From Candidatus Aerophobota bacterium (GTDB lineage: Bacteria > Aerophobota > Aerophobia > Aerophobales > B47-G16), in the NCBI GenBank assembly GCA_003648815.1, contig QMPZ01000006.1, positions 1-26,870 on the forward strand: a stretch of DNA of 26,870 bases, written 5' to 3'. Positions 1-6,131 of this stretch are shown piece after piece. The notes under the pieces are model-generated. The model was not told where the DNA came from. It worked only from the letters and a program-made list of their open reading frames with translations, and searched no databases. A program made the translations under genes and the position numbers. Numbering within the stretch: position 1 is the first letter of the stretch; every line of letters starts with the position of its first letter.

Positions 1-2
1 AA

Positions 3-365
3 GAGAAAGACCTTTATATCATTTATTCATCGAATAACATCGTAGGTTATGCATTTTTGGCAAAGGGAAAGGGATACGGGGGAAACATAGACATCCTGGT
101 GGGGCTTGAGGACGAGAAAACTATCAAGGGGGTAAGAATCGTCAAGCACTCGGAAACCCCGGGGCTTGGCTCGAGGATAACAGAGGCTTCCTTCCTTGGA
201 CAGTTTAAAGATATCAATATAAAAGATGCTCTTTTGAAGGGAAAAGGAGGAAAGATAGAGGCGATTACTGGCTCTACGATTAGCTCCAGGGCGGTGACAG
301 AGGCAGTATATAAGGAGGCAACGAAGAGGATCAAGCTTCTTAATCGAGTGAAGGGTGAAGAGTGA
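3..365 (+). CDS. rnfG: RnfG, electron transport complex subunit G (C-terminal fragment)
   Basis: The reading frame is open from the first complete codon of the window, so the true start lies upstream; about 120 C-terminal residues remain of the usual 180-200. The segment is the periplasmic FMN-binding domain, with the typical GYGG and ETPGLGSRI stretches and a flavinylation site near its end reading TGSTISSRAV. Family members carry FMN covalently on the last Thr of an (S/T)GAT motif; here the third position is Ser instead of Ala. Rnf couples electron transfer between ferredoxin and NAD to Na+ or H+ movement across the membrane. The following rnfE, rnfA, rnfB and apbE confirm the assignment. 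The last codons and stop lie inside a 7-base tandem repeat. Confidence 0.93.
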   Translation, partial: EKDLYIIYSSNNIVGYAFLAKGKGYGGNIDILVGLEDEKTIKGVRIVKHSETPGLGSRITEASFLGQFKDINIKDALLKGKGGKIEAITGSTISSRAVTEAVYKEATKRIKLLNRVKGEE

Positions 366-394
366 AGTGTAAAGAGTGAAGGGTGAAGGGTGAA
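346..394. repeat. Heptamer tandem repeat (7 copies, consensus GRGTGAA)
   Basis: Seven consecutive 7-base units read GAGTGAA, GGGTGAA, GAGTGAA, GTGTAAA, GAGTGAA, GGGTGAA, GGGTGAA. They cover the last five codons and stop of rnfG and continue into the spacer before rnfE. Because the unit is 7 and not a multiple of 3, slippage here would change the RnfG C-terminus. Confidence 0.85.
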
Positions 395-413
395 ACACTA
401 CTTTGCTTTAGAA

Positions 414-446
414 GGGGAGCAGCGAAGCATGTCTTTCTCAAGTATC
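414..446. repeat. Short copy of a dispersed hairpin repeat
   Basis: The ends of this 33-base stretch (GGGGAGCAGCGAAGC at the left, CTCAAGTATC at the right) match the ends of the longer element at 14054-14130 (GGGGAGCAGCGAAGC and CTCAAGTGTC). The hairpin-forming middle is missing, so this looks like an internally deleted copy. It lies in the 118-base gap between rnfG and rnfE, which otherwise holds only the heptamer repeat. Confidence 0.6.
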
Positions 447-483
447 CCAAAGAAGATGCATTAAAACCACAGGGGGCAAAGAT

Positions 484-1095
484 ATGAGCCTGTTTAAAGA
501 GTTTAAAAAGGGCATAATTGATCTGAATCCCACCTTTGTGCTTGTGCTTGGATTATGTCCCACGTTGGCGGTGAGTACATCAATAGATAACGCCATAGGA
601 ATGGGAATCTCGGCGACATTTGTCCTCGTGTGCTCAAACGCCATAATTTCCGCCATAAGGAAGTTCGTCCCAAGAATGGTAAGAATCCCTACGTTTATCG
701 TGATCATCGCCACCTTCGTGACCATAGTTCAAATTACCCTTCAGGCTTATCTACCACCTCTGTATGAGGCGCTGGGCATATATGTACCCTTGATTGTGGT
801 AAACTGTATTATACTTGGAAGAGCGGAGGCCTTTGCCTCAAAAAATCCAGTTCTTAACTCAATTGTAGATGGAATTGGCATAGGCACAGGTTTTACCTTC
901 GCCCTGATCCTGATCTCGTTCCTAAGAGAGGTCCTTGGCACAGGACGCCTGGTCATCTTCGGGCATAAAATATTTGAACTGCCTGTCCTGAGCAAACATC
1001 CACTGTTGATATTTATCCTGCCCCCGGGAGCTTTTTTAGTCATTGCCCTGATCTTAGGGCTGTTCAGACATACAGGGATGATGAGGAGTGAGTAG
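484..1095 (+). CDS. rnfE: RnfE, electron transport complex subunit E
   Basis: A 203-residue integral membrane protein, the usual length for RnfE. It opens with a short cytoplasmic segment, MSLFKEFKKGIIDLNPTFV, then the family stretch LGLCPTLAVSTS, in which the membrane-embedded Cys is thought to help hold an intramembrane FeS cluster shared with RnfA. A second signature, VNCIILGRAEAFA, lies near residue 110. About six hydrophobic segments are visible. RnfE and the next protein, RnfA, are homologous and sit in the membrane with opposite topology. It is part of the rnf operon, 118 bases after rnfG and 36 before rnfA. A purine-rich AGGGGG stretch lies just ahead of the ATG. Confidence 0.95.
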   Translation: MSLFKEFKKGIIDLNPTFVLVLGLCPTLAVSTSIDNAIGMGISATFVLVCSNAIISAIRKFVPRMVRIPTFIVIIATFVTIVQITLQAYLPPLYEALGIYVPLIVVNCIILGRAEAFASKNPVLNSIVDGIGIGTGFTFALILISFLREVLGTGRLVIFGHKIFELPVLSKHPLLIFILPPGAFLVIALILGLFRHTGMMRSE

Positions 1096-1131
1096 CAAAC
1101 GCACCAAAAATAATACAGTGAGGTGAATGAG

Positions 1132-1707
1132 GTGAACGGATTAGTTTCTATATTCATCACCATGGCTCTGATAAATAACTTCATCCTCTCGAAATTTCTT
1201 GGGTTATGTCCATTCTTCGGAGTCTCAAAGCGATTAGGAAATGCGGTCAGCATGGGCATTGCGGTTATCATCGTTATGTTCTTCGCCTCCATTGCCACAT
1301 GGGCTCTGTATAGTTATATCCTCGTGCCGTTTCACATAGAGTATATGCAAATCGTCCTTTACATCCTCGTCATTGCCTCTCTTGTTCAAATTATAGAGAT
1401 GGCTATAAGGAGAACGAACATCGCTCTTTATAATGCCTTAGGAATATACCTTCCGCTGATCACCACAAACTGTGCCGTCCTGGGTATTGCGCTTATCAAC
1501 ACTCAGGAAAATTATTCCTTGATTGAAACTATGATAAGCTCGCTGGGGGCAGGAGCTGGGTTTACCCTCGCCCTAATCATCATGTCCGGCATAAGGGAAA
1601 AGCTGGAGTTATGCAAAGCTCCGAGGTCGCTAAGAGGACTTCCCATAGCGTTCGTAACAGCTGCGCTTTTGGGTCTGGCATTTTTCGCCTTTGGAGGTAT
1701 GGGATGA
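1132..1707 (+). CDS. rnfA: RnfA, electron transport complex subunit A
   Basis: A membrane protein of about 191 residues with the RnfA hallmarks NNFILSKFLGLCPFFG near the N-terminus and LPLITTNCAVLG in the middle; the two Cys correspond to the intramembrane FeS cluster ligands of the RnfA/RnfE pair. I chose the GTG at 1132 because AGGTGA lies 5 bases ahead of it; a GTG at 1123 in the same frame is possible and adds three residues (MNE). The stop codon overlaps the rnfB start in an ATGA junction, which indicates translational coupling. It forms the membrane path for electrons between the flavin subunits and RnfB. Confidence 0.93.
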   Translation: MNGLVSIFITMALINNFILSKFLGLCPFFGVSKRLGNAVSMGIAVIIVMFFASIATWALYSYILVPFHIEYMQIVLYILVIASLVQIIEMAIRRTNIALYNALGIYLPLITTNCAVLGIALINTQENYSLIETMISSLGAGAGFTLALIIMSGIREKLELCKAPRSLRGLPIAFVTAALLGLAFFAFGGMG

Positions 1708-2507
1708 TAATTCTCGTCATCCTCGTCATAACATCTGTCGGAGTTTTCTGCGGACTCTTGATAAGTATTGCTAACCTCTTGCTACCCAAGGAACCCGAGC
1801 TTTTACGTATGGCAGAAGAGATAGCAGATATCCTGCCTGGAATGAACTGCGGGGCTTGCGGAAGTCCCGGTTGTTTCGCCTATGCGCAAAAGCTAGCTAA
1901 AGACCCCTCTTACATAAACAAGCATCCCTGCATGACCCTCATGCATGATGAGGAAAAGCTAAAGAAAATAGAAGAAAAGCTTGGGATATCCGTGGAAAGG
2001 GTTGAGCTAAAGGCTTTCGTCCGCTGCAGTGGAAGCTCCAAGGATCTATTTGAATATAGCGGCATTTCCTCCTGTAAGGCTGCTTCGCTGATCTCCATGG
2101 GACAAAAGATCTGTCCATACAGCTGCTTAGGATTGGGAGATTGCGTTGAGGTCTGTCCATATGAGGCGATAAAAATAGATGAGGAAAGGAAAATTGCCGT
2201 GGTCGACAGGGAAAGGTGTATTGGATGTGGACTTTGTGCAAGTGAGTGTCCTAAGGGGCTAATAGAGATAGTTCCGGCAAAGGCCTTTGTCTCATTAGCC
2301 TGTAGCTACGAGGCGAGAAGGAACATTGCCGGAAGACAGAGGTGTGATAATGGGTGCATTCATTGCCGAAGATGTTATAGGGTTTGCCCTTCCAATGCCA
2401 TAAGTTGGGATGAGAAAAAAGATCTTCCGATAATTGACCACACCAAGTGCACGGGCTGTTATAAGTGCGTGGAGGTATGCCCATCGCATTGTATCGTCAA
2501 GCTTTAG
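1704..2507 (+). CDS. rnfB: RnfB, ferredoxin-type subunit of Rnf complex
   Basis: A 267-residue protein. An N-terminal membrane anchor (MIILVILVITSVGVF onward) is followed by the RnfB 4Fe-4S domain with CGACGSPGC. Further ferredoxin motifs come next: one around CPYSCLGLGDCVEVCP, CIGCGLCASECP, then CDNGCIHCRRCYRVCP and CTGCYKCVEVCP at the C-terminus. RnfB is the likely entry point for electrons from reduced ferredoxin. The ATG at 1704 is preceded by GGAGGT with 6-base spacing and overlaps the rnfA stop. The frame is open for 31 more codons upstream inside rnfA, but those residues are not family-like and the RBS decides the start. Gene order G-E-A-B with B last agrees with common rnf operons. 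Confidence 0.95.
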   Translation: MIILVILVITSVGVFCGLLISIANLLLPKEPELLRMAEEIADILPGMNCGACGSPGCFAYAQKLAKDPSYINKHPCMTLMHDEEKLKKIEEKLGISVERVELKAFVRCSGSSKDLFEYSGISSCKAASLISMGQKICPYSCLGLGDCVEVCPYEAIKIDEERKIAVVDRERCIGCGLCASECPKGLIEIVPAKAFVSLACSYEARRNIAGRQRCDNGCIHCRRCYRVCPSNAISWDEKKDLPIIDHTKCTGCYKCVEVCPSHCIVKL

Positions 2508-2555
2508 CTTAACTTTTTCGGCAAAGACCGGTAAAAAACAAGGAGAGGTAAACAA

Positions 2556-3545
2556 ATGAGAAGAGGAATGGTGAATTTAGCAATATCCATTCTTGTCATT
2601 GTCCTTGTCCTGATTTATTTTTATCAGACAAGGCCAAGGAGATTTGAGGAAACGCGCTCTTTGATGAATACCTATATCACTATAGTAGCCTATGGGGGGG
2701 AAAATACTCCCAAAGCAATAGATGAAGCATTTCGGCGTATGAAGGATATAGAGAGTACGTGCTCGATTTATGATCCCCAAAGCGAGGCGTACCTTCTCAA
2801 CAGAGATGGCTATATCGAGCAGCCCTCAAAGGACCTTTTTTACCTGATGAAAGAATCCCTTTATTATTTTAAGCTCACAGGCGGCAGTTTTGATATCACC
2901 GTCCAGCCCTTTTTAGAGCTCTGGAAGGAAGGACTGTGGAAGGAGGATGAAGCCACTCAGAAGAAGAAGATAAGCAAGACATTTGAGATTGTGGGCTCTG
3001 ATAAAATAGTCGTTGAAGAGAAGAAAATATATTTTAAGAAAAAGGGAATGAAGGTAACCCTTGGGGGCATTGCCAAAGGTTATGCGGTTGATGAGGCTCT
3101 CAGGGTTCTCAAGAACATGGGTATAAAAGATGCCCTTATCAACGCAGGGGGTGATATAGGTGTAATTGGCTCGGGCGAGGGGGAAGGATGGGGCGTTGCG
3201 CTTGCAAACCCGGATGATAGGACTCAATGCATCACCAGCTTCCTCATCTCCGACAGGGCAGTCGCCACCTCCGGCAATTACGAGAGGTATTTCGACCCCA
3301 CCAAAAAGGTCCACCACATAATTAATCCGAAAACCGGATACTCCGCTAATGAGTGCATCAGCGTCACCGTGATCGCGAAAAGTTGCATGGAGGCTGATGC
3401 CCTGGCAACGGGTGTGTTTGTCCTGGGTCCGAAAAAGGGGATGGAATTGATAGAATCTCTTCCCGAGGTGGAAGGGTTGATCATCGACTCGAAGAAAAAC
3501 ATCTACCGCTCCTCGGGACTGGCAAAGTACGAGATCTCAGAATAA
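2556..3545 (+). CDS. apbE: ApbE, FAD:protein FMN transferase
   Basis: A 329-residue protein with one N-terminal membrane segment (about residues 6-22, no lipobox Cys), then the ApbE domain. Visible signatures are LGGIAKGYAVD, NAGGDIGVIG, ATSGNYERYF, HHIINPKTGY and EADALATG; the last three line the metal and FAD site in the family. The enzyme transfers FMN from FAD to a Thr of target proteins on the outer face of the membrane. Its position 48 bases after rnfB makes RnfG, and RnfD outside the window, the obvious targets. RBS AGGAGAGG precedes the ATG. It converges with the minus-strand HD-GYP gene across a 35-base gap with no convincing terminator. Confidence 0.95.
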   Translation: MRRGMVNLAISILVIVLVLIYFYQTRPRRFEETRSLMNTYITIVAYGGENTPKAIDEAFRRMKDIESTCSIYDPQSEAYLLNRDGYIEQPSKDLFYLMKESLYYFKLTGGSFDITVQPFLELWKEGLWKEDEATQKKKISKTFEIVGSDKIVVEEKKIYFKKKGMKVTLGGIAKGYAVDEALRVLKNMGIKDALINAGGDIGVIGSGEGEGWGVALANPDDRTQCITSFLISDRAVATSGNYERYFDPTKKVHHIINPKTGYSANECISVTVIAKSCMEADALATGVFVLGPKKGMELIESLPEVEGLIIDSKKNIYRSSGLAKYEISE

Positions 3546-3580
3546 GGTCCTTTTCGAGGTGATTTTGTCTCCTCAAATTC

Positions 3581-4177
3581 TCAATCCTTCCCGAGATTCT
3601 CTCTTTCCCCGAGTAATATCCCAATGAATATTCTCACTATCTTTGGATCAAACTGGCTGCCGGCACCTCTTTCAAGCTCGGCTATTGCTTTTTCTTTAGA
3701 AAAGGCCTTACGATAGGGTCGATCCGAAGTCATAGCCTGGTAAGCATCTGCTACGCTAATAATCCTTGAACCCAAGGGAATTTCCTCCCCTGTCAACCCA
3801 TCGGGATAGCCCTCTCCGTTATACCATTCATGGTGATGTCTTATTATCTTGCTCACCTCTTTCAATGATTCAATGTTAGAAAGAATGCCCGCTCCCAACG
3901 CAGCATGTTTCTTTATCTCAGCGTACTCCTCCTCAGTTAAAGGAGCTGGCTTATTTAATATTCCATCGGGGATGCTGATCTTTCCAATGTCATGGAGTCT
4001 TGCAGCAAGCTTAATTTTCTCTTGTTCCTCCCTGCTTAAGCCTAATTTTCGGGCAACAATTTCGGACCACATACTCACCTTTTCTGAATGACCTGCAGTG
4101 TAGGAGTCCCTCATCTCAATTAACTTAGCTAAAACGGTAAGAGCTTCCACAAATTCTCTCTTAAATTGCTGGTTCAT
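3581..4177 (-). CDS. Stand-alone HD-GYP domain cyclic-di-GMP phosphodiesterase
   Basis: A 198-residue protein that is almost entirely an HD-GYP domain, with no receiver, PAS or membrane part. Metal and catalytic positions are intact: His30 in TAGHSEK, the HD pair at 62-63 in LHDIGK, His91, the HHHEW at 114-118, GYP at 123-125 and Asp144 in VADAYQAMTSDRPYR. Intact HD-GYP proteins hydrolyse c-di-GMP to pGpG or GMP. The start has GAGGAG upstream. The long leader contains a c-di-GMP riboswitch and two terminators, so production of this enzyme is probably set by its own substrate. It shares its strand with the M23-type gene, but the riboswitch promoter lies after that gene's stop, giving an independent transcript. 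Confidence 0.92.
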   Translation of the reverse strand: MNQQFKREFVEALTVLAKLIEMRDSYTAGHSEKVSMWSEIVARKLGLSREEQEKIKLAARLHDIGKISIPDGILNKPAPLTEEEYAEIKKHAALGAGILSNIESLKEVSKIIRHHHEWYNGEGYPDGLTGEEIPLGSRIISVADAYQAMTSDRPYRKAFSKEKAIAELERGAGSQFDPKIVRIFIGILLGERENLGKD

Positions 4178-4255
4178 CTTCTCCTCTCAGGTGGCTTATT
4201 TGATATCTTTTCCCTCCCTTCTGATACATCACCTCCTTTCTGGTTTTAACTTCAA

Positions 4256-4300
4256 CAAAAAACCAGACACCCTGCCTTTGTCTTGGGCAGAATGCCTGGT
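4256..4300 (-). terminator. Rho-independent terminator in the leader of the HD-GYP gene
   Basis: Read on the minus strand, ACCAGGCATTCTGCC and GGCAGGGTGTCTGGT form a 15-pair stem (three G-U wobbles) with a 9-base loop, followed by TTTTTT. It lies 79 bases before the HD-GYP start codon, so it must be passed or prevented for that gene to be expressed. Confidence 0.85.
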
Positions 4301-4410
4301 GCTGTAAAATCTAAAAATGCCAGGAAAAGTCTCTCTCTCACTACTTTTCCGGAAACGTTGCTTAAGGCTGACATCTCTTAGGCCCTCTTCATCTGAATAA
4401 AAGTTTCAAT
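4301..4410 (-). promoter_or_regulatory. Unidentified structured leader segment between two terminators
   Basis: This segment lies between the riboswitch terminator and the second terminator. On the minus strand it can form a stem GAAAC/GTTTC (4407-4403 with 4355-4351) and a perfect 8-bp hairpin GGAAAAGT/ACTTTTCC (4350-4343 with 4330-4323). Alternative pairing CTTTT with AAAAG would link the two. I do not recognise a known riboswitch class; conserved motifs of the c-di-GMP-II, T-box, SAM and cobalamin classes were looked for and not found convincingly. Its position suggests an additional sensor or antitermination region for the HD-GYP gene. Confidence 0.4.
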
Positions 4411-4444
4411 AAAAAAGCCCATTCTTTCATTCGGAAGAATGGGC
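4411..4444 (-). terminator. Riboswitch expression-platform terminator
   Basis: On the minus strand GCCCATTCTT, an 8-base loop and AAGAATGGGC form a perfect 10-bp stem, followed by TTTTTT. It starts about 10 bases after the end of the GEMM-I aptamer. The 3' arm repeats 11 bases (GAAAGAATGGG) of the aptamer stem, so its 5' arm could pair with either. Confidence 0.9.
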
Positions 4445-4454
4445 TGAATGCTTC

Positions 4455-4541
4455 TTACCGATATAGCTTCGGCAGCCCAGCCGCCCTTTCGGGCCTGTGG
4501 CTTTGCGCCCCATTCTTTCGAATGGTTTGCCTTTGTCGGCT
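4455..4541 (-). promoter_or_regulatory. GEMM-I (cyclic-di-GMP-I) riboswitch aptamer
   Basis: The minus-strand RNA carries the class hallmarks. Closing stem CCGA/TCGG is followed by GGCAAACC, a CATTC-GAAA-GAATG hairpin with the GNRA tetraloop, then GCGCAAAGCC. The second arm ends in GGCTGGGCTGCCGA, matching the class pattern that supplies the tetraloop receptor and binding-site strand. The base aligning with G20 of the Vibrio Vc2 aptamer is G rather than the A of c-GAMP-sensing variants, which favours c-di-GMP as ligand (alignment by eye). A terminator follows directly. The next gene on this strand is the HD-GYP phosphodiesterase. Confidence 0.9.
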
Positions 4542-4568
4542 ATTTATGTCCTTTCCGGTTTTTATTCA

Positions 4569-4597
4569 TAAATAATAAAAAGTTTTCACACCGTCAA
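4569..4597 (-). promoter_or_regulatory. Predicted sigma70 promoter for the riboswitch-HD-GYP transcript
   Basis: On the minus strand TTGACG (4597-4592), a 17-base spacer and TATTTA (4574-4569). The predicted transcript start near 4562 is about 20 bases before the aptamer, and the -35 lies just beyond the stop of the upstream gene. The -10 match is only partial. Confidence 0.5.
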
Positions 4598-4604
4598 GGT
4601 GGCT

Positions 4605-5936
4605 CTACTCACCAAGATTTTGTTGGCCTTCATTACGTTTAAAAGAGTAAATGGTCCCGTCCTCAAGAAAAGCAAGATATTCCCTCGCTTTCTTCTTAAA
4701 TTGAGAGAGATATTTAGGATTAACAGAAGATGCAGAGGGCATCCTCATCTTTAAAAAGTTTATTCGCCTGCCTTTTTTGCTTATGGCAAAATACAGGTGA
4801 GGACCAGTGGACAGACCGCTGGAACCTACATAACCTATTACTTGTCCCTGACGAACTCGTATGCCTTTCCTCATTCCCTTTGCATATCGAGAAAGATGAG
4901 CATAAACACTCTCATACCCGTTAAGATGCTTAATCTTTATATACCTGCCGCAGTCATAGGAGTAACTGACAGCGACCACCAGCCCATCTGCTATAGCTAT
5001 CACTGGAGTTCCTGTAGGAGCGGCATAGTCAATCCCTAAGTGAGGACGCCATATCCGCAAAATGGGGTGAAGACGACGGTAAGAGAAAGGAGAACTAATG
5101 TACTTGTAATATTTTAAAGGGGCTCGTAAGAATGCCTTTCTTAAAGATTTTCCTTCAGGCGTGTAATAGTCAGCATGCCCGTCAGGGTCCTTAAAGAAAA
5201 TTGCTGTATGCTCCCCAGTAAGCCTACCCTTATATTGAGCAGCCAATATCCGTACCGGACGAGAAAAGCTGCCTTGTTCCTCCTTTTCTACTATTAGTTT
5301 AAAGGTATCGCCTTTTCGTGGTTCAGTATTGAAATCAATTTGCCATGCGAAAATCTTAGCAAGGCTCACAGCCAGTTCAGGCGACTCCTTAGCTTTTAAT
5401 ATAGCATTGTAAAGGGAATCCTCGATCTTCCCTTCCACCCTCACGATCTTTAAAATGGGTTTTTTCTTATACGCCTTTAGCTTTCCTGACTCAGAAGGAA
5501 ACACAACGTAAGTATCTATAGGGTTAGGATTGTAGATAAACTTGACAAACCTGCCCTGTGCATCATGTATTAAGCGATACTTACTGTTGGCAGGAAGAGA
5601 GTTTACATTAACTAATGAACTTAGAGCCTTCCTCAGGTTATAAATTTCCTTTGGAGAGATTCCCTGTCTGTGAAGAGAAGAATAAAGGGAATCCCCTCGT
5701 TTAAGAGTTCCTTCTATAACTGTTTGCCCCGTAGAAGCATCATCGGATTCTACCTGATTTTTTGTCTTTTCCTTTGATGGCAGTGGGTCTTCCGGCATAT
5801 CTTCCTGAGAGGTTTTTACTGAGACTGAACTTTTAATCCTTGAAGTATCCAGGTTTAAACCAACAATTAGAAAACCGAAAATTGCTACCATTAATTCAAT
5901 GACTAAAATTTTTAGAAAATTCTTTCTCTGTCTCAT
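4605..5936 (-). CDS. Membrane-anchored M23/LytM-family endopeptidase-like protein with altered metal site
   Basis: A 443-residue protein with one N-terminal transmembrane anchor (residues 9-27) and a low-complexity charged linker. Next comes an OapA/LysM-like region (about 72-140, containing LKRGDSLYSSL), as in MepM-type proteins, then a C-terminal LytM domain (about 275-400). The first metal motif is intact (His299 and Asp303 in HLGIDY), and YAHLSR with His347 is present. The usual HxH near the end is GPHLYF, so the second His, a zinc ligand in active M23 enzymes, is Tyr382. It may be a degenerate LytM that activates or recruits amidases, or it may bind metal differently. RBS GGAG lies 9 bases before the ATG. 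A strong promoter precedes it. Confidence 0.85.
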   Translation of the reverse strand: MRQRKNFLKILVIELMVAIFGFLIVGLNLDTSRIKSSVSVKTSQEDMPEDPLPSKEKTKNQVESDDASTGQTVIEGTLKRGDSLYSSLHRQGISPKEIYNLRKALSSLVNVNSLPANSKYRLIHDAQGRFVKFIYNPNPIDTYVVFPSESGKLKAYKKKPILKIVRVEGKIEDSLYNAILKAKESPELAVSLAKIFAWQIDFNTEPRKGDTFKLIVEKEEQGSFSRPVRILAAQYKGRLTGEHTAIFFKDPDGHADYYTPEGKSLRKAFLRAPLKYYKYISSPFSYRRLHPILRIWRPHLGIDYAAPTGTPVIAIADGLVVAVSYSYDCGRYIKIKHLNGYESVYAHLSRYAKGMRKGIRVRQGQVIGYVGSSGLSTGPHLYFAISKKGRRINFLKMRMPSASSVNPKYLSQFKKKAREYLAFLEDGTIYSFKRNEGQQNLGE

Positions 5937-5983
5937 TTAAAGCATCTCCAATTTTTGGTAGGGTGATGTTATTTGAAAGAGAG

Positions 5984-5996
5984 CTTCTTAAAGAAG
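5984..5996. repeat. Inverted repeat CTTCTT-A-AAGAAG
   Basis: A 6-1-6 palindrome in the 5' untranslated region of the M23-type gene, downstream of its predicted promoter. It could be a regulator site or a small RNA hairpin; no factor can be named. Confidence 0.35.
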
Positions 5997-6005
5997 AAAG
6001 AAGCA

Positions 6006-6020
6006 ATCCTCTGAGAGGAT
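6006..6020. promoter_or_regulatory. Operator-like inverted repeat ATCCTCT-G-AGAGGAT
   Basis: Perfect 7-bp arms around one base, overlapping the -10 element of the predicted minus-strand promoter at 6016-6021. Its placement is typical of a repressor site; the regulator is unknown. Confidence 0.45.
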
Positions 6021-6044
6021 ATTAAAACTTACTGGATTTGTCAA
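6016..6044 (-). promoter_or_regulatory. Sigma70 promoter of the M23-type gene
   Basis: On the minus strand TTGACA (6044-6039), a 17-base spacer and TATCCT (6021-6016). The consensus -35 and ideal spacing make this the best promoter in the window. The -10 is overlapped by a perfect inverted repeat. Confidence 0.75.
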
Positions 6045-6075
6045 GAAACGAGACTTGAAGTGGAAAATGCTAAGT

Positions 6076-6103
6076 TTGACTTTCGGGAAAATTTCACTAA
6101 ACT
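6076..6103 (+). promoter_or_regulatory. Predicted promoter of htpX
   Basis: TTGACT (6076-6081), a 16-base spacer and TAAACT (6098-6103), with the htpX start 28 bases on. It is divergent from the M23 promoter about 35 bases away, so the two could share regulation. Confidence 0.45.
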
Positions 6104-6131
6104 ATATAGAAAAAGAAGGGAGGGATGAGCT

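Noticed and set aside
1611..1703. Longer N-terminus for rnfB starting at 1611
   Set aside because: The extra 31 residues lie wholly within rnfA, are not RnfB-like, and the ATG at 1704 has an ideal GGAGGT RBS.
4110..4240. 22-codon minus-strand frame after a perfect AAGGAGGTGAT, overlapping the HD-GYP start
   Set aside because: Only about two bases separate the Shine-Dalgarno block from its ATG, too close for good initiation. A leader peptide is possible but unsupported.
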